From positions 33,250,603 through 33,314,602 of the forward strand of contig NC_089280.1 of NCBI RefSeq assembly GCF_963678975.1: a stretch of DNA of 64,000 nt, in the 5' to 3' direction. Shown piece by piece: positions 34,801 to 44,186 of the stretch (the first letter of the stretch is position 1; each line of letters begins with the position of its first letter). Both the position numbers and the translations under genes were made by a program. Origin of the DNA: Dysidea avara. Taxonomy: Eukaryota > Porifera > Demospongiae > Dictyoceratida > Dysideidae. The notes beneath the pieces were generated by a model. The model was not told the origin of the DNA and ran no database searches. It saw only the letters and a list, made by a program, of their open reading frames with translations.

Positions 34801-37800
34801 ATCTCTCTGTAGAGAGATCAACTAGAAGAAGTTACCTTGTAGAGAGTTCAGCTAGAAAGAAATCATCATGTAGAGAGTTCAGCTGCAAACAAATCACCTG
34901 TAGAGAGTTCAGCTACAAACAATTCACCCTCTAGGAAGATCAGCTAAAAGAAGTCACCCTGTAGAGAGTTCAGTTACAAAGAAACTACCATGTAGAGAGT
35001 TCAGCTACAAACTAGTGACCTTGTAGAGACATCAGTTACCTTGTAGAGAGTTCAGCTACAAAGAAACCATCATGTAGAGAGTTCAGCTGCAAAAAAATCA
35101 CCTGTAGAGAGTTCAGCTACAAACAAATCACCCTGTAGAAAGATCAGCTAGAAGAAGTTACCTTGTGGAGAGTTCAGCTACAAAGAAACCATCATGTAGA
35201 GAGTTAAGATGCAAACAAATCACCTGTAGAGAGTTCAGCTACTAACAAATCTCTCTGTAGAGAGATCAACTAGAAGAAGTTACCTTGTAGAGAGTTCAGC
35301 TACAAAGAAACCATCATGTAGAGAGTTCAGCTGCAAACAAATCACCTGTAGAGAGTTCAGCTACAAACAAATCACCCTGTAGAAAGATCAGCTAGAAGAA
35401 GTTACCTTGTGGAGAGTTCAGCTACAAAGAAACCATCATGTAGAGAGTTAAGGTGCAAACAAATCACCTGTAGAGAGTTCAGCTACAAACAAATCTCTCT
35501 GTAGAGAGATCAGCTAGAAGAAGTTACCTTGTAGAGAGTTCAGCTACAAACAAATCACCTGTAGAGAGTTCAGCTACAAACAAATCTCCCTGTGGAAAGG
35601 TCAGCTAGAAGAAGTCACCTTGTAGAGAGTTCAGCTACAAAGAACCATCATGTAGAGAGTTCAGCTGCAAACAAATCACCCGTATAGAGTTCAGCTACAA
35701 ATAAATCTCCCTGTAGAGAGATCAGCTAGAAGAAGTTTCCTTGTAGAGAGTTCAGCTACAACAAATCACCCTGTAGAAAGATCAGCTAGATTACCTTGTG
35801 GAGAGTTCAGCTACAAAGAAACCATCATGTAGAGAGTTCAGCTGCAAACAAATCACCTGTAGAGAGTTCAGTTACAAACAAATCACCCTCTAGAAAGATC
35901 AGCTAAAAGAAGTCACCCTATAGAGAGTTCAGTTACAAAGAAACCACCATGTAGAGAGTTCAGCTACAAAGTAGTGACCTTGTAGAGACATCAGTTACCT
36001 TGTAGAGAGTTCAGCTACAAAAACAAATCACCCTGTAGAGAGGTCAGCTACAAACAAATCTCCCTGTAGAGAGATCAGCTAGAAGAAGTTACCTTGTAGA
36101 GAGTTCAGCTACAAAGAACCATCATGTAGAGAGTTCAGCTGCAAACAAATCACCTGTAGAGAGTTCAGCTACAAACAAATCTCTCTGTAGAGAGATCAGC
36201 TAGAAGAAATTACCTTGTAGAGAGTTCAGTTACAAAGAAACCACCATGTAGAGAGTTCAGCTGCAAAGAAATCACCCTGTAGAAAATTCAGCCACAAACA
36301 AATTGCCCTGTAGAAAGATCAGTTAGAAGAAGAGAGTTCAGCTGCAAAGAAACCATTCTGTAAAGAGGTCAGCTGCAAACAAATCACCTGTACAGAATTC
36401 AGCTACAAACAAACCACCCTGTAGAGAGATCAGCTAGAAGAAGTTACTTGTAGATTGTCAGCTACAAACAATGCACCCTGTAGAGAGAGCAGCAAGAGGA
36501 AGTCACTTTGTAGAGTGTTCAGTTACAAAGAAACCACCATGGAGAGTTCTGTAATAAATATATGTGTTATATATATAATTTGTACATTTACTGATAAAAT
36601 CAGAATTATTTAAAGTACATCTGCTTCCTCTTTTCTTCTTCCTGTGGAAAAGAAAAAAGACAGGTTAAAGAAGTCCCAAAGCCGGCCTATGGCCGGCTTT
36701 GGCGTATACAAATACAAAAAGAAGTGAAATCTAACCCAAAAACCCAGCTGTAAAAAAAGTGTGCGGCCCTCAAAAAGGCTATGGTGAAAAAAGATGTGAA
36801 ATCCAAGGTGGCTGCCAAGAAATGGCTGTGATGGTAGGTTAATGGTAAAAATTTTAATAACGGCAATTTAGGTGAATTTTTTGCCAAGACCAAGCGGCAC
36901 AAAAATTCACCTGAATTGTTGTTATTAAAAGTTTTACCATTAACCTACCATCACAGCCATTTCTTGGCCGCCACCTTGGATTTCACATCTTTTTTCACCA
37001 TAGCCTTTTTGAGGGCCGCACACTTTTTTTACAGCTGGGTGTTTTGGATTAGATATCATTAAACTGTAATGTTAGGAAATGGAAATACAAGCACATGGAA
37101 TGGCAAAACCTATTACAATGCTCCTCTAAGTAAAGGTGTTTCATACTATCTGTTCACAAGAGCCTATGCCTCCAGACATATTGATTGTAGTGTTGTTTTA
37201 GTACAGCAAATTCATTTTAGTTTAGTTCTAGTTCTATTGCCCATAGTCCCCTAAAGTTTTAGTTAGTTTTAGTTCTAATACCCAATTCCACCATAGTTTT
37301 AGTTAGTTTTAGTTCTAGTATCTCAATTCTACCATAGTTTTAGTTAGTATTAGTTCTGGTACCCCATATTTCTGTACTTTTAGTTAGTGTTAGTTTTAGT
37401 GTTAGATATCTTCACATATACTAACCTTGGTAGCATGCCCTAGACTTCCAGAAACTTTAGATTTGGTGTTTTGATAGATTTTTTCTCATTTTATATCGAT
37501 GAGGCAAACTGTACCAAGAATCCAATTCTTCAATTAATGCACAAAATTCACTGTTATCTACTAAATTCAGTGGTACATTGTTAGCACCTATAAAGGTTGT
37601 AAGATGAAATGTATAATAGTCTTATGTTTATTGCTGTTAGGGTTGCACAATTTAGATCCTAAACTATGTATTGGCAAGGAGGACTGTTTCAACTGGCTAG
37701 AAGAAACTCTCCTTTCTTTTTCCTTGTCTTTTCAATTTCAGCTGCTTCAAAAATATTTATAAGTGTCAGTATGGCATGTCTTCAAATGTTTCTTCAAGTT

Positions 37801-38676
37801 TATAGAATATTGTCCTTTAAATTCTTTTATACCACAAATCAAACCATCAGTACTTTTCACAGTACACACACTTTTGTCCTTGATCTTATCGTACCTGAAG
37901 TAGTTCACACTCCACTTGACTTAGGCCTTCCACCTGGTTTAGCACAACTTTCACTTGCCATTGTGCGCAAATGAACAAAAGCTCTAATAGAATTGTGCTT
38001 AAATAACCTAAATCAGCAGAATTAATGCTGAATAACAATGTTTTATGGTAGCATTTCCAGGCATCACCATCTTCAAAGAAAAGTGTTAAGTGGATATAGT
38101 GTACAATATCCTTTTATGTAGGATTGCTTGAGAAAACTTTTAGTTCTTGTCCTAAAAATTTAAAAAGTTTTGGTTTAGTTCTAGTTTTTGAACCGAAATT
38201 TGAATGAATTTTAGTTTAGTTTTAGTTTTAGAACTAAAATAGACCACAATTTTAGTTTAGTTCTAGTGTACTAGAACTAGAATTAAATTGCTGTACTAAA
38301 ACTAGATTTAGTTTTAGTTCCTTAGAACTAAAACAACACTAATTGATTGGAATAGGTTTGGTGCATTAGCAAATTACTTATGAATATAAAAATTGTTAAA
38401 TATAATAATGAAGTTTCAATTGGCTTATCTATGCAATTTAATGTATATGGCTCATAGGCGGTGGAGACAGGGGGGTCATCCCCCCCCCAATTTTTTTGGG
38501 ACACTGTTTGCAAGAAAAGATCGAGATACTCTAATAGAACAGTCAGGATCTGGATACTCTAATAGAGCAGTCACAGTATTCAGAGAAGCAGTGTAGCAAA
38601 TTACTTAGCTACGTATGTGTAGTTATAAATAAGGAGATATAATTGGTGGAGAGCAGCTATTGTTAGCAGGCTGTGA

Positions 38677-38707
<31 letters not shown>

Positions 38708-39368
38708 GGTCTTCAACTCTCAGCTGGCCTGGCCCCCTCAGTCTTTGGCCTGCTTCACTGCCCCTGATATGGCTGATGTATTCCATGTGACATATACTCT
38801 TTTCTACACAGAATCCACGATATGCATCAAGTGCTTTGTCACTACTAACTTCAGTTGGTATGTTGGCCAGTAATGTATTGCTTATTCTTAAATGTCCTAC
38901 ATTGTTGATTAACATGTATACTTTATTGGAGTGGCTAAGTTGGACATAATAAATAAGTGTGCTTTTTCTGCTTTTTAGACAACAATCGTCTTGACGATTC
39001 CTGCAATTGTGAATGTGGTGGTCACGTAATTGGAATTGCTATTGTTGCAGTTTTGTTGATAGTGGCTATAGTCTGTATTGTGGGATTGGTGATTTGGATT
39101 GTTCAGTTAAACAAAAAAAATACACAACTTCAAACATCAAAACAGTGAGTGATGTATTAAGAGATTATTTCACTTAGAATTTGTGATGTTTAGGGATTCA
39201 GCACCTCAAACAGCTAAGGAGTCAGCATATGAGCTAATAGATAAATCTGGTGATGTTAATATGGAAAAGAATCCAGCATACTCAGTCACTGGTGTCCAGG
39301 AGAGCTCAGTGGATCATCACTACGAGTCCATACCTGTTAATAATCGTTATACCAAAGCTAAACAATAA
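25149..39368 (+). CDS. Receptor gene 1: Calx-beta / Ig / FN3-like / transmembrane protein (5' end not found)
   Basis: Predicted exons: 25149-25355, 25402-25539, 25589-25801, 26839-26979, 27235-27441, 27491-27637, 27690-27896, 28006-28296, 28464-28763, 28821-28935, 31644-31917, 38812-38857, 38979-39144, 39194-39368. All junctions are GT-AG and agree in phase, giving 874 open codons to a stop. Domain order is half a Calx-beta, three Calx-beta, two Ig, one FN3-like, a short linker, a cysteine-rich DDSCNCECGG, a transmembrane helix and a tail of about 75 residues. This is a type I surface protein, probably an adhesion or recognition receptor; the function is inferred. No signal peptide or start exon was found, so the 5' part lies in or beyond the repeats upstream. 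Two introns are swollen by transposons. Absence of any lesion argues that the gene is functional. Confidence 0.85.
25802..26838. other. Gene 1 intron, about 1 kb, no separate feature recognised
   Basis: Short minus-strand frames (26068-26382; 26379-26579) show no domains. From about 26697 the intron matches 61985 onward, marking the left edge of the segmental duplication with gene 2. Confidence 0.5.
26839..27896 (+). other. Gene 1 exons 4-7: two divergent Calx-beta domains
   Basis: Exon 4 has IQFSSTSFSGSESSGEVLVS; exon 5 has TIPANATTTTVRVPV and SIVEGDEMFSMNLNVPSS; exon 6 has VQFTQTQYTGSEDTGFVLVT; exon 7 has DIVEFNETFNIVIS and ends HIVDSTG. They keep the Calx-beta strand pattern but have lost parts of the acidic loops (DSTG in place of DDDG), so calcium binding may be weaker. 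Exons are 141, 207, 147 and 207 bp, all multiples of three with phase 1 borders. The whole block is duplicated at 62138-63205. Confidence 0.85.
28006..28763 (+). other. Gene 1 exons 8-9: two Ig domains
   Basis: Exon 8 encodes an Ig domain with TLSCNATASGP, YQWRR and DDEDEYYCTASY: the two cysteines, the core tryptophan and the D-x-Y-x-C strand F signature. Exon 9 encodes a second, with FTLNCSAIND, FAWFKDS and DPDQHGGQYSCGVYN. Each Ig domain is a single exon with phase 1 at both ends, the classic shuffled Ig-exon arrangement. Several N-x-S/T sites are present. Both recur in gene 2 at 63312-64000. Confidence 0.93.
28990..29291. other. Intron sequence, nothing recognised
   Basis: AT-rich, with no clear repeat ends or coding exon. 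Confidence 0.4.
29292..29728. mobile_element. hAT-type MITE, divergent relative (TAGGCTTGAGCC ends)
   Basis: The ends are TAGGCTTGAGCCAA and, inverted, TAGGCTTGCACCAA. The 8-bp flanks ATCACTAT (29284-29291) and ATCACCAT (29729-29736) differ at one position. The body has CCTATTATGCTC repeats and the TCTATTAGAGTAT motif, as in the copies at 12030 and 23797, but with changed ends. It is older than those two. Confidence 0.85.
29737..30400. other. Intron sequence, nothing firm
   Basis: A short inverted pair around GTATGAAAAATACAGTACTTGG (30058) and GTACTGTATTTTCCGTACAC (30151) suggests a small foldback with a roughly 60-bp centre. Otherwise unassigned. Confidence 0.4.
30410..30780 (+). repeat. 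Interspersed repeat family C, copy 2
   Basis: This matches 5380-5760 in order and orientation (TGTATTCAAAAATGTGTGGA, TTCTCACCTTAG, TTTTTCAACTCATAGAATAG, ACATTCAGATGTAG). Diverged and non-coding. Confidence 0.6.
30870..31590 (+). repeat. Interspersed repeat family B, copy 3
   Basis: This shares with 4450-5230 the blocks around ATGTTCAGCCCGTTATACAG, the TGAAGGCATCAGTTATTTAG / GTCAGTCAGTAGAA run and the CATGATCCCTGTTATACAGT end. It is the most diverged of the three. Confidence 0.55.
32830..36550 (-). repeat. 31-bp minisatellite array, 3.7 kb, with higher-order repeats
   Basis: About 120 units in reverse orientation (CCTGTAGAGAGTTCAGCTAC). A block with the distinctive CCCTCTAGGAAGATCAGC variant at about 34480 recurs near 34924, giving a higher-order period of about 444 bp, with a further related copy around 35880. 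This points to recent unequal exchange or slippage of multi-unit blocks. Confidence 0.95.
36690..37050. repeat. Foldback module (inverted arms about 170 bp)
   Basis: The left arm (GTGAAATCTAACCC … ATGGTGAAAAAAGATGTGAA … CAAGAAATGGCTGTGATGG … TAATAACGGCAATTTAGGTG) folds on the right arm (… CATCACAGCCATTTCTTGGC … ATTTCACATCTTTTTTCACC …). Outside it lies an AAAGCCGGCC/GGCCGGCTTT palindrome at 36686-36710. Other copies are at 50568-50925 and 56300-56610; halves lie at 6930-7090 and 61800-61970. Confidence 0.9.
37060..37187 (+). pseudogene. Truncated duplicate of gene 1 exon 11 (FN3-like)
   Basis: This reads MLGNGNTSTWNGKTYYNAPL and KGVSYYLFTRAYASRHID, about 80% identical to the end of exon 11. 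It lacks the front half of the exon, starts at the composite element's edge, and has no donor site. A hAT element has inserted directly after HID. Exon 11 joins in phase to exon 12 at 38812 without it, so this piece is probably not used. Confidence 0.8.
37188..38341. mobile_element. hAT-type non-autonomous element (TAGTGTTGTTTTAGT ends)
   Basis: The terminal inverted repeat TAGTGTTGTTTTAGT is perfect at both ends, and the 8-bp target duplication ATTGATTG is perfect (37180-37187; 38342-38349). Both subterminal regions are arrays of AGTTTTAGTTCTAGT-like units. No transposase is seen; a 102-codon frame at 37666-37974 has no known domain. Confidence 0.93.
38455..38775. mobile_element. hAT-like non-autonomous element with poly-T, copy 2
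   Basis: This matches 3903-4262 in order: C-rich left end, the 19-nt motif twice (38527-38545 and, as a variant, about 38554-38572), GAAGCAGTGTAGC, a T tract of about 29 bases (38679-38707), GGTCTTCAACT and a right end GCCCCTGAT. It lies just upstream of gene 1 exon 12. Confidence 0.6.
38812..39368 (+). other. Gene 1 exons 12-14: linker, transmembrane helix and signalling tail
   Basis: Exon 12 is only 46 bp (NPRYASSALSLLTSV), with a pyrimidine-rich acceptor and a GTATGT donor; it is the one exon I found that joins phase 0 of exon 11 to phase 1 of exon 13. Exon 13 encodes DDSCNCECGG, then a helix IGIAIVAVLLIVAIVCIVG. Exon 14 is the tail with SAYELI, NPAYSV and HHYESI before the stop at 39366-39368. 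SAYELI fits the ITIM pattern (S/I/V/L)xYxx(I/V/L), and NPAY fits the PTB/endocytic NPxY motif. Phosphorylation signalling is therefore plausible, as inference. Confidence 0.82.
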
Positions 39369-40095
39369 CTACAAGTGGAGTCATGATAACTAACTGTAGT
39401 ATACCTTTCATTTTAGATGTACTAAACTGTAACTTTGTAGCAGCTTTAATAACTTTACAAGCTTTAATACCATAGATATGCAAGGTTTTTTTGCATTGTA
39501 CAGTGTATGTTTCTTTTACCTCAATGCTCATAGTTATCAGGTTTGGCATGGAGCCATGGACAAATGGAAAGAAGTTGTATACCAATTATACAGATAATAG
39601 ATGAACATAAAGGCTGCTATAGGTGCTTGGTTGTTACAAACTTTGCATGTAGTAGTTGAGTTAGTAACTATTTGCAAGCATGATACAGCATATCTTGAAG
39701 CAATTTTGCTCAAATTTGGTATGTGGCCATGGGCTACTGATAGTGGAGGGCATGTCCACAAGCAAAAATTGTTTTGTTTCATAAAGGCAGCATGGAGTTG
39801 CAAATAAGTGAAAATTACATTTCTTTCTTACTTTCAATATACTCACAGTGTTGCGTCCTGGCTTCTTGGGCTGCACGACACACTACCATGTGTTTTGATC
39901 ATGTACAAAAAGGCAACTTGTTATATAACTCCTGTGGATCTCCACTGGATGTCTTGTAATGTAGCTGAACTCTACAGCGAGATTTGCTACATTACTGAAC
40001 TCTCAACTGAATGACTTGAAATGGGACTTAACTATCTACAGGGAGACTTGTAATGTAGCTCAACTCTCTATATACAATCTACTGGATGACTTGTA
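39369..40095 (+). repeat. Degraded composite-element tail and minisatellite traces
   Basis: 39640-39905 is a diverged tail copy (CTTCTTGGGCTGCACGACAC, hairpin-like CACACTACCATGTG). 39955-40085 holds three or four eroded minisatellite units (TGTAGCTGAACTCTACAGCG). This is the oldest copy in the window. The first 150 bp after the gene 1 stop are probably its 3' UTR; no clear AATAAA was assigned. Confidence 0.55.
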
Positions 40096-40099
40096 TTTT

Positions 40100-43000
40100 G
40101 GAAAGGTGGGAGAGTATGTATGCAGACAGTCCAACATAATGGGTGAAGTGTGGCCCCTGGTCATTGTTCTGCTTTCCCAGGTTTGGAGGTGCCAAGGATC
40201 CCTTTGCTCCAGCCCATAGCTTAGGTCTGGACAACCAGAGTGCGTATGGTATTGGGATAGGCAGCAGCCATGGCATTGGGATAGGCGGCAGCCAGAGTGC
40301 TAATGGCATTGGGATAGACAACAGCAGTCAGCAGACCCTTGGTGGGAGAACCCATCAATTAAACAATTAAGGCATGTGGACTTAGTCCCCCTATGGATGT
40401 CACTTTTGGGGAGGGGAGTATCTATACTCACAGGTGTACCATGTGCCATAGTGAGCTATATGGCAGATAAAGCTGCCCAGTACTAGCCAAGGAAGGTTGC
40501 AAGAGTGGCCCACTACATCATGGCACACATTTTAAAAGACAGCAATCATGTGATTTAGTGTATTTACTATAGAAAATAAATGAATGTTATAGATGCAAAT
40601 CACACATGTAACGAAGAATTGGCATTGTGGTGCAGTGATCAAGGAAAGGGTATTTAATAAGAAAATAAAGTGCTCCATTGGCACAGTGTGAACACAAAAT
40701 GACTCACACATCCTGTGGCTTCTGCTCCAATTGTTTCAGCAATAGTTCATTTTTGTGGTTAATATACTTCAAACCTGAAGTGATTGGCCCATTGGATATA
40801 CTGCTGGATATCTAAGTCAGGCTAGTTTGGTTCAGAGTATGCATCCCTGGTCAAGGGTATTCTCACTCTTTCCATCTCTTTGAGGTGTTACTAGGAGGGG
40901 GATACCATGTATAATTGGAAGGGTCCTAATAGCTACAGTAGTTAGCAAAGAAAAGGGGTTACAACCAACATAAAATCCTTCTATAGTCAGTATTCCTTTG
41001 TATACTACACCCAGGTGCCTACCCCCTCTCACTTCTACCTTATGATAACTGCAGGGGTTGGTGTCTGTCATAGTATACAACAACTATTGCATCTGAATTT
41101 ATGCAGGCACCAGGTAACAGTTCCACCAATGCTAAGTAAATGAAGCTCACCTTTAAAGGTAGAGAAATGGAGAAGGATGCTAAGGGACCAGCCAGATATA
41201 GAACTGATCGATTCAGCACTTACTTGCAACTACGGTTACTGAAGGGTTCCATTGACCACAGGAAGATCTGTGTACAGTGTTGGGGGTAGTAATGCGTTAC
41301 ATAATACTAATATTATTATTACTTTTGTGGTAGGAAGTAATATAATGAAATATGCTGTAAAAAACAGGTAATATAACTCAAGTTATTTACTTGCAAATGT
41401 AATGCGTTACCTAAGTAATGAAGTTACTGTAACGAGTCTCATATTGCATAGTATTATTACTTTAAGTAACTAAGTTACTAATCTCGTTAGTGATCCACTG
41501 AGTAATGCCTAGCTACTGCGAAGTAACGAAGCTTACTGAATGAAGCTAATTCACCAGCTCCTTGCTTATAACCAAGATTTGCACATTGTCCAACAACACA
41601 ATCATGTCACGTGATAAAGTAGTAGTTTCACACGTGACAGCTTAAGGCTGTGGACACAAAGTAATATAATATTATGTAATATTATTGTAGTTACTTTATT
41701 TTATGGGCAATATGTAACTGTAACTAAATAGTTCAATTGTATTAATATGCATTATGTAACGAGTTACATTTAAAAAGTAACTGTCCCAACACTGTCTGTG
41801 TCTCAACAAAGTGCAACATTTTATCAGCAGAGGAAATCCCAGAGGTTGTAACAGCCTACCCAAGGAGGAGATAGATTCAGGAAGACTGATTGGTCCATTA
41901 CCAAGAGATTTAGAATTGATTTCTGGGGTTTGTATTAGCCCATTTGGGGTAGTTCCAAAAAGCAATTAGCTTGGTAAGTGGAGGCCAATTTTTGATATTT
42001 CTTGCCCATGAGGCCATAGTGTCAACAATGGGATATCAGAAGAACAGTCCTCACTATCATACGTCAGTGTCAATGGTGTAGCAAGGGTGGTGGCTATGTT
42101 AAGCAAGAACACATTGCTAGTGAAAGTAGACAACTAGTTCACCCAACAGACAGAATGTTGCTAGACATGGAATAGCAAGTTTTTTTGTATCTAGATACCT
42201 GTTTTCCATTTGGGCTGTGATTACCTTCAAGAATTTTTACAACCTTGGCAGATGCCATTGAGTGGAGAGCACAAAAGTGGGGGTCACTTGACTATTACAT
42301 TATCTGTGTGATTACATAAGGATGCTGGGGCACTACTACTGTAGCAACCCTTCTAGAATTCTGCAGGAGAGTAGGCATACTAAAAGTGTGAAGGGCCAAC
42401 TATAATACTGACCTCTTGGGGCATGCAGTTATTATGGAACTGCACCTGTCAGATAAGAGGCTACAACTCATAAGAGCAGAGGAATAGCTGAGTTGTGATT
42501 TGGCCAATTAGAAAGAATTAAAATTGCTATTGGGTGTACAACAGTGTAGGAAGGTAAACTGTGCTCCAGAGATGGATGCATCTGGAAACTGGAGCTGTGC
42601 AACAGTGTGTTGCTCGCACTGGTTACAGTGAGAGTGGCCAGTCGTTGGCAGATTGCTTCCAAAAATTTAATACCAATACTTTCTGTAAGAACGTTGGTAG
42701 GGTGAAGGAATGGTTTAACGGGTAGTTTCCACTGTGACAACATAGCCATGGTGGAGATCATGAATGTAAATGGGGGCTATAATGAAGATGCTCTGTTAAA
42801 GCAGCTGCTGAGGTCCTTATTCTTTATAACTGAACATTAAAAGTGAAGTCTGAAAAAGATAACACTCATGTGAATGCACTATTGACTGTGTAATAAGGGT
42901 TAGCAATTTTCACAGGATTTGGACACCCAAGTCTAAAATCCCACAACTAGATCTATTCATTCTAATGGTGAACAAGCAATCGGACCAGGTTGTTCACAGC

Positions 43001-43610
43001 TTTTACCAAACAGGTCTAGCACAATAAACGCACAAGGGTTACACAGCAGGCAAGAATTTTTTCTAAATTGCTGTAGTAGATACAATGTGACACCACTATT
43101 TTGGAGCTCCTTTGAAAAGGGAGGGCCTACTACGACACCTAACTGCCAGATCTTACCTATCGGCTGTAAGGCACATGCAGATCTCACATGGCCTGGGAGA
43201 CTCGAAGATAGGTGTGATTCCCCAAATGGAACTAGCAATCAGGTTATGAAATAAGAGCAAGCTGGACATCCAACAAAGAAGAGGCTTCCTAGTCCTGCAG
43301 CTTATATTTCAGCAATGGAAAGAAAGAGACAAACTAAGATGTCATCATGCTGTGGGTAGCAATATACTTATGCTTCAATGGCTTTCTCAGGGTGGGGAAA
43401 ACAGTACTCCCTCTGATAGTGTTTTTGATCCCTCACAGCATGTTATACAGGGACATTGTAGAACAGGCTCATTCTGTAAAAGTGTCCAGGACCTCCTGTG
43501 TTCGGTGGCAATGATACTGGCTTATATGACATTGAGAGGCCTAGCAGATGGCCCATTATTCCAGTTCAGCAATGAATGCACCCTCACAACCACTGCTTGA
43601 AGTATCTTAG
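40100..43610 (+). mobile_element. DIRS-like (tyrosine-recombinase) retroelement fossil
   Basis: Scattered plus-strand segments resemble DIRS-type proteins: a reverse-transcriptase-like part at about 41820-42500, an RNase H-like part near 42540-42750, and a tyrosine-recombinase-like part at about 43080-43600. The region 40140-40370, with a repeated GIGIG stretch, may be an upstream part but is not firm. The element is broken, with well over ten disabling changes, and has no recognisable ends. It is old. A hAT MITE later inserted in it. Confidence 0.6.
41275..41794. mobile_element. hAT-type MITE (CAGTGTTGGG ends)
   Basis: The ends are CAGTGTTGGGGGTAGTAATG and, inverted, CAGTGTTGGGACAGTTACTT. 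The flanks TCTGTGTA and TCTGTGTC make an 8-bp duplication with one mismatch. The body is rich in GTAACGAGTTAC-like palindromes, as in widespread animal hAT MITEs. Confidence 0.9.
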
Positions 43611-44186
43611 TTTACTACAGTGGTATATCCCCAGTATATGGAACAGTTAATTGTTTGTTATTTTAGTAGTTTTTCAGTAAACCCGCATTCACTGATGTTT
43701 TACTGAGAGTTTAAAACTTAGTAAAATAATTATGTTCCATATACTTAAGTTTACTGACACTTTACTATCAGTATAACTACAGTAAGGCATCTTAACAAAT
43801 TAGTAAACTAACAACCTTCAAGCAGTGAACGGTGCTTTTTAAGAAAAATATTACAGGAGTTGGGCATAGATCAGAACACATAATGCAGGCCATAGTTTTT
43901 GAATTGGAGCAGTAACAACAGTGGTAGCTCAAGGAATCCAGAAGAACTTCACATGCCAAAACATAATTTATGCAAAATGCAATATACAATTGTCAAACAC
44001 ACATGAAATCCACTGTATCAAAGATGACTGGACTGATTTGGTTACCGTATAATTTGGTGTGTAAGATATCCCACTTCCACAAAATTATAGGAATTGAAAA
44101 ATCGTTTCCTGTATAATACACACTTGTCTGTCAAACACAGGCATTCTTGGTCGTACTGCATACTACTAGTTGTTTTGATATTACGG
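43611..44186. other. Intergenic, nothing recognised
   Basis: AT-rich, with TTTACTRWCAGTA-like short inverted segments around 43610-43790. No gene supported. Confidence 0.4.

Larger units (their letters stand above)
31925..37057 (-). mobile_element. Composite foldback-minisatellite element, complete-looking copy (5.1 kb)
   Basis: Read on the minus strand the order is foldback module (37050-36690), AT-rich spacer (36690-36550), minisatellite (36550-32830), the 19-nt motif (32722-32740) and conserved tail ending in the CACACTACCGTGTG hairpin (31935-31948). Both outer edges carry GATATC (31925-31930; 37052-37057), which may be a target duplication or part of the element. It lies in a gene 1 intron, seven bases after the exon 11 donor. 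It encodes nothing recognisable, so it must be mobilised in trans. Confidence 0.8.
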
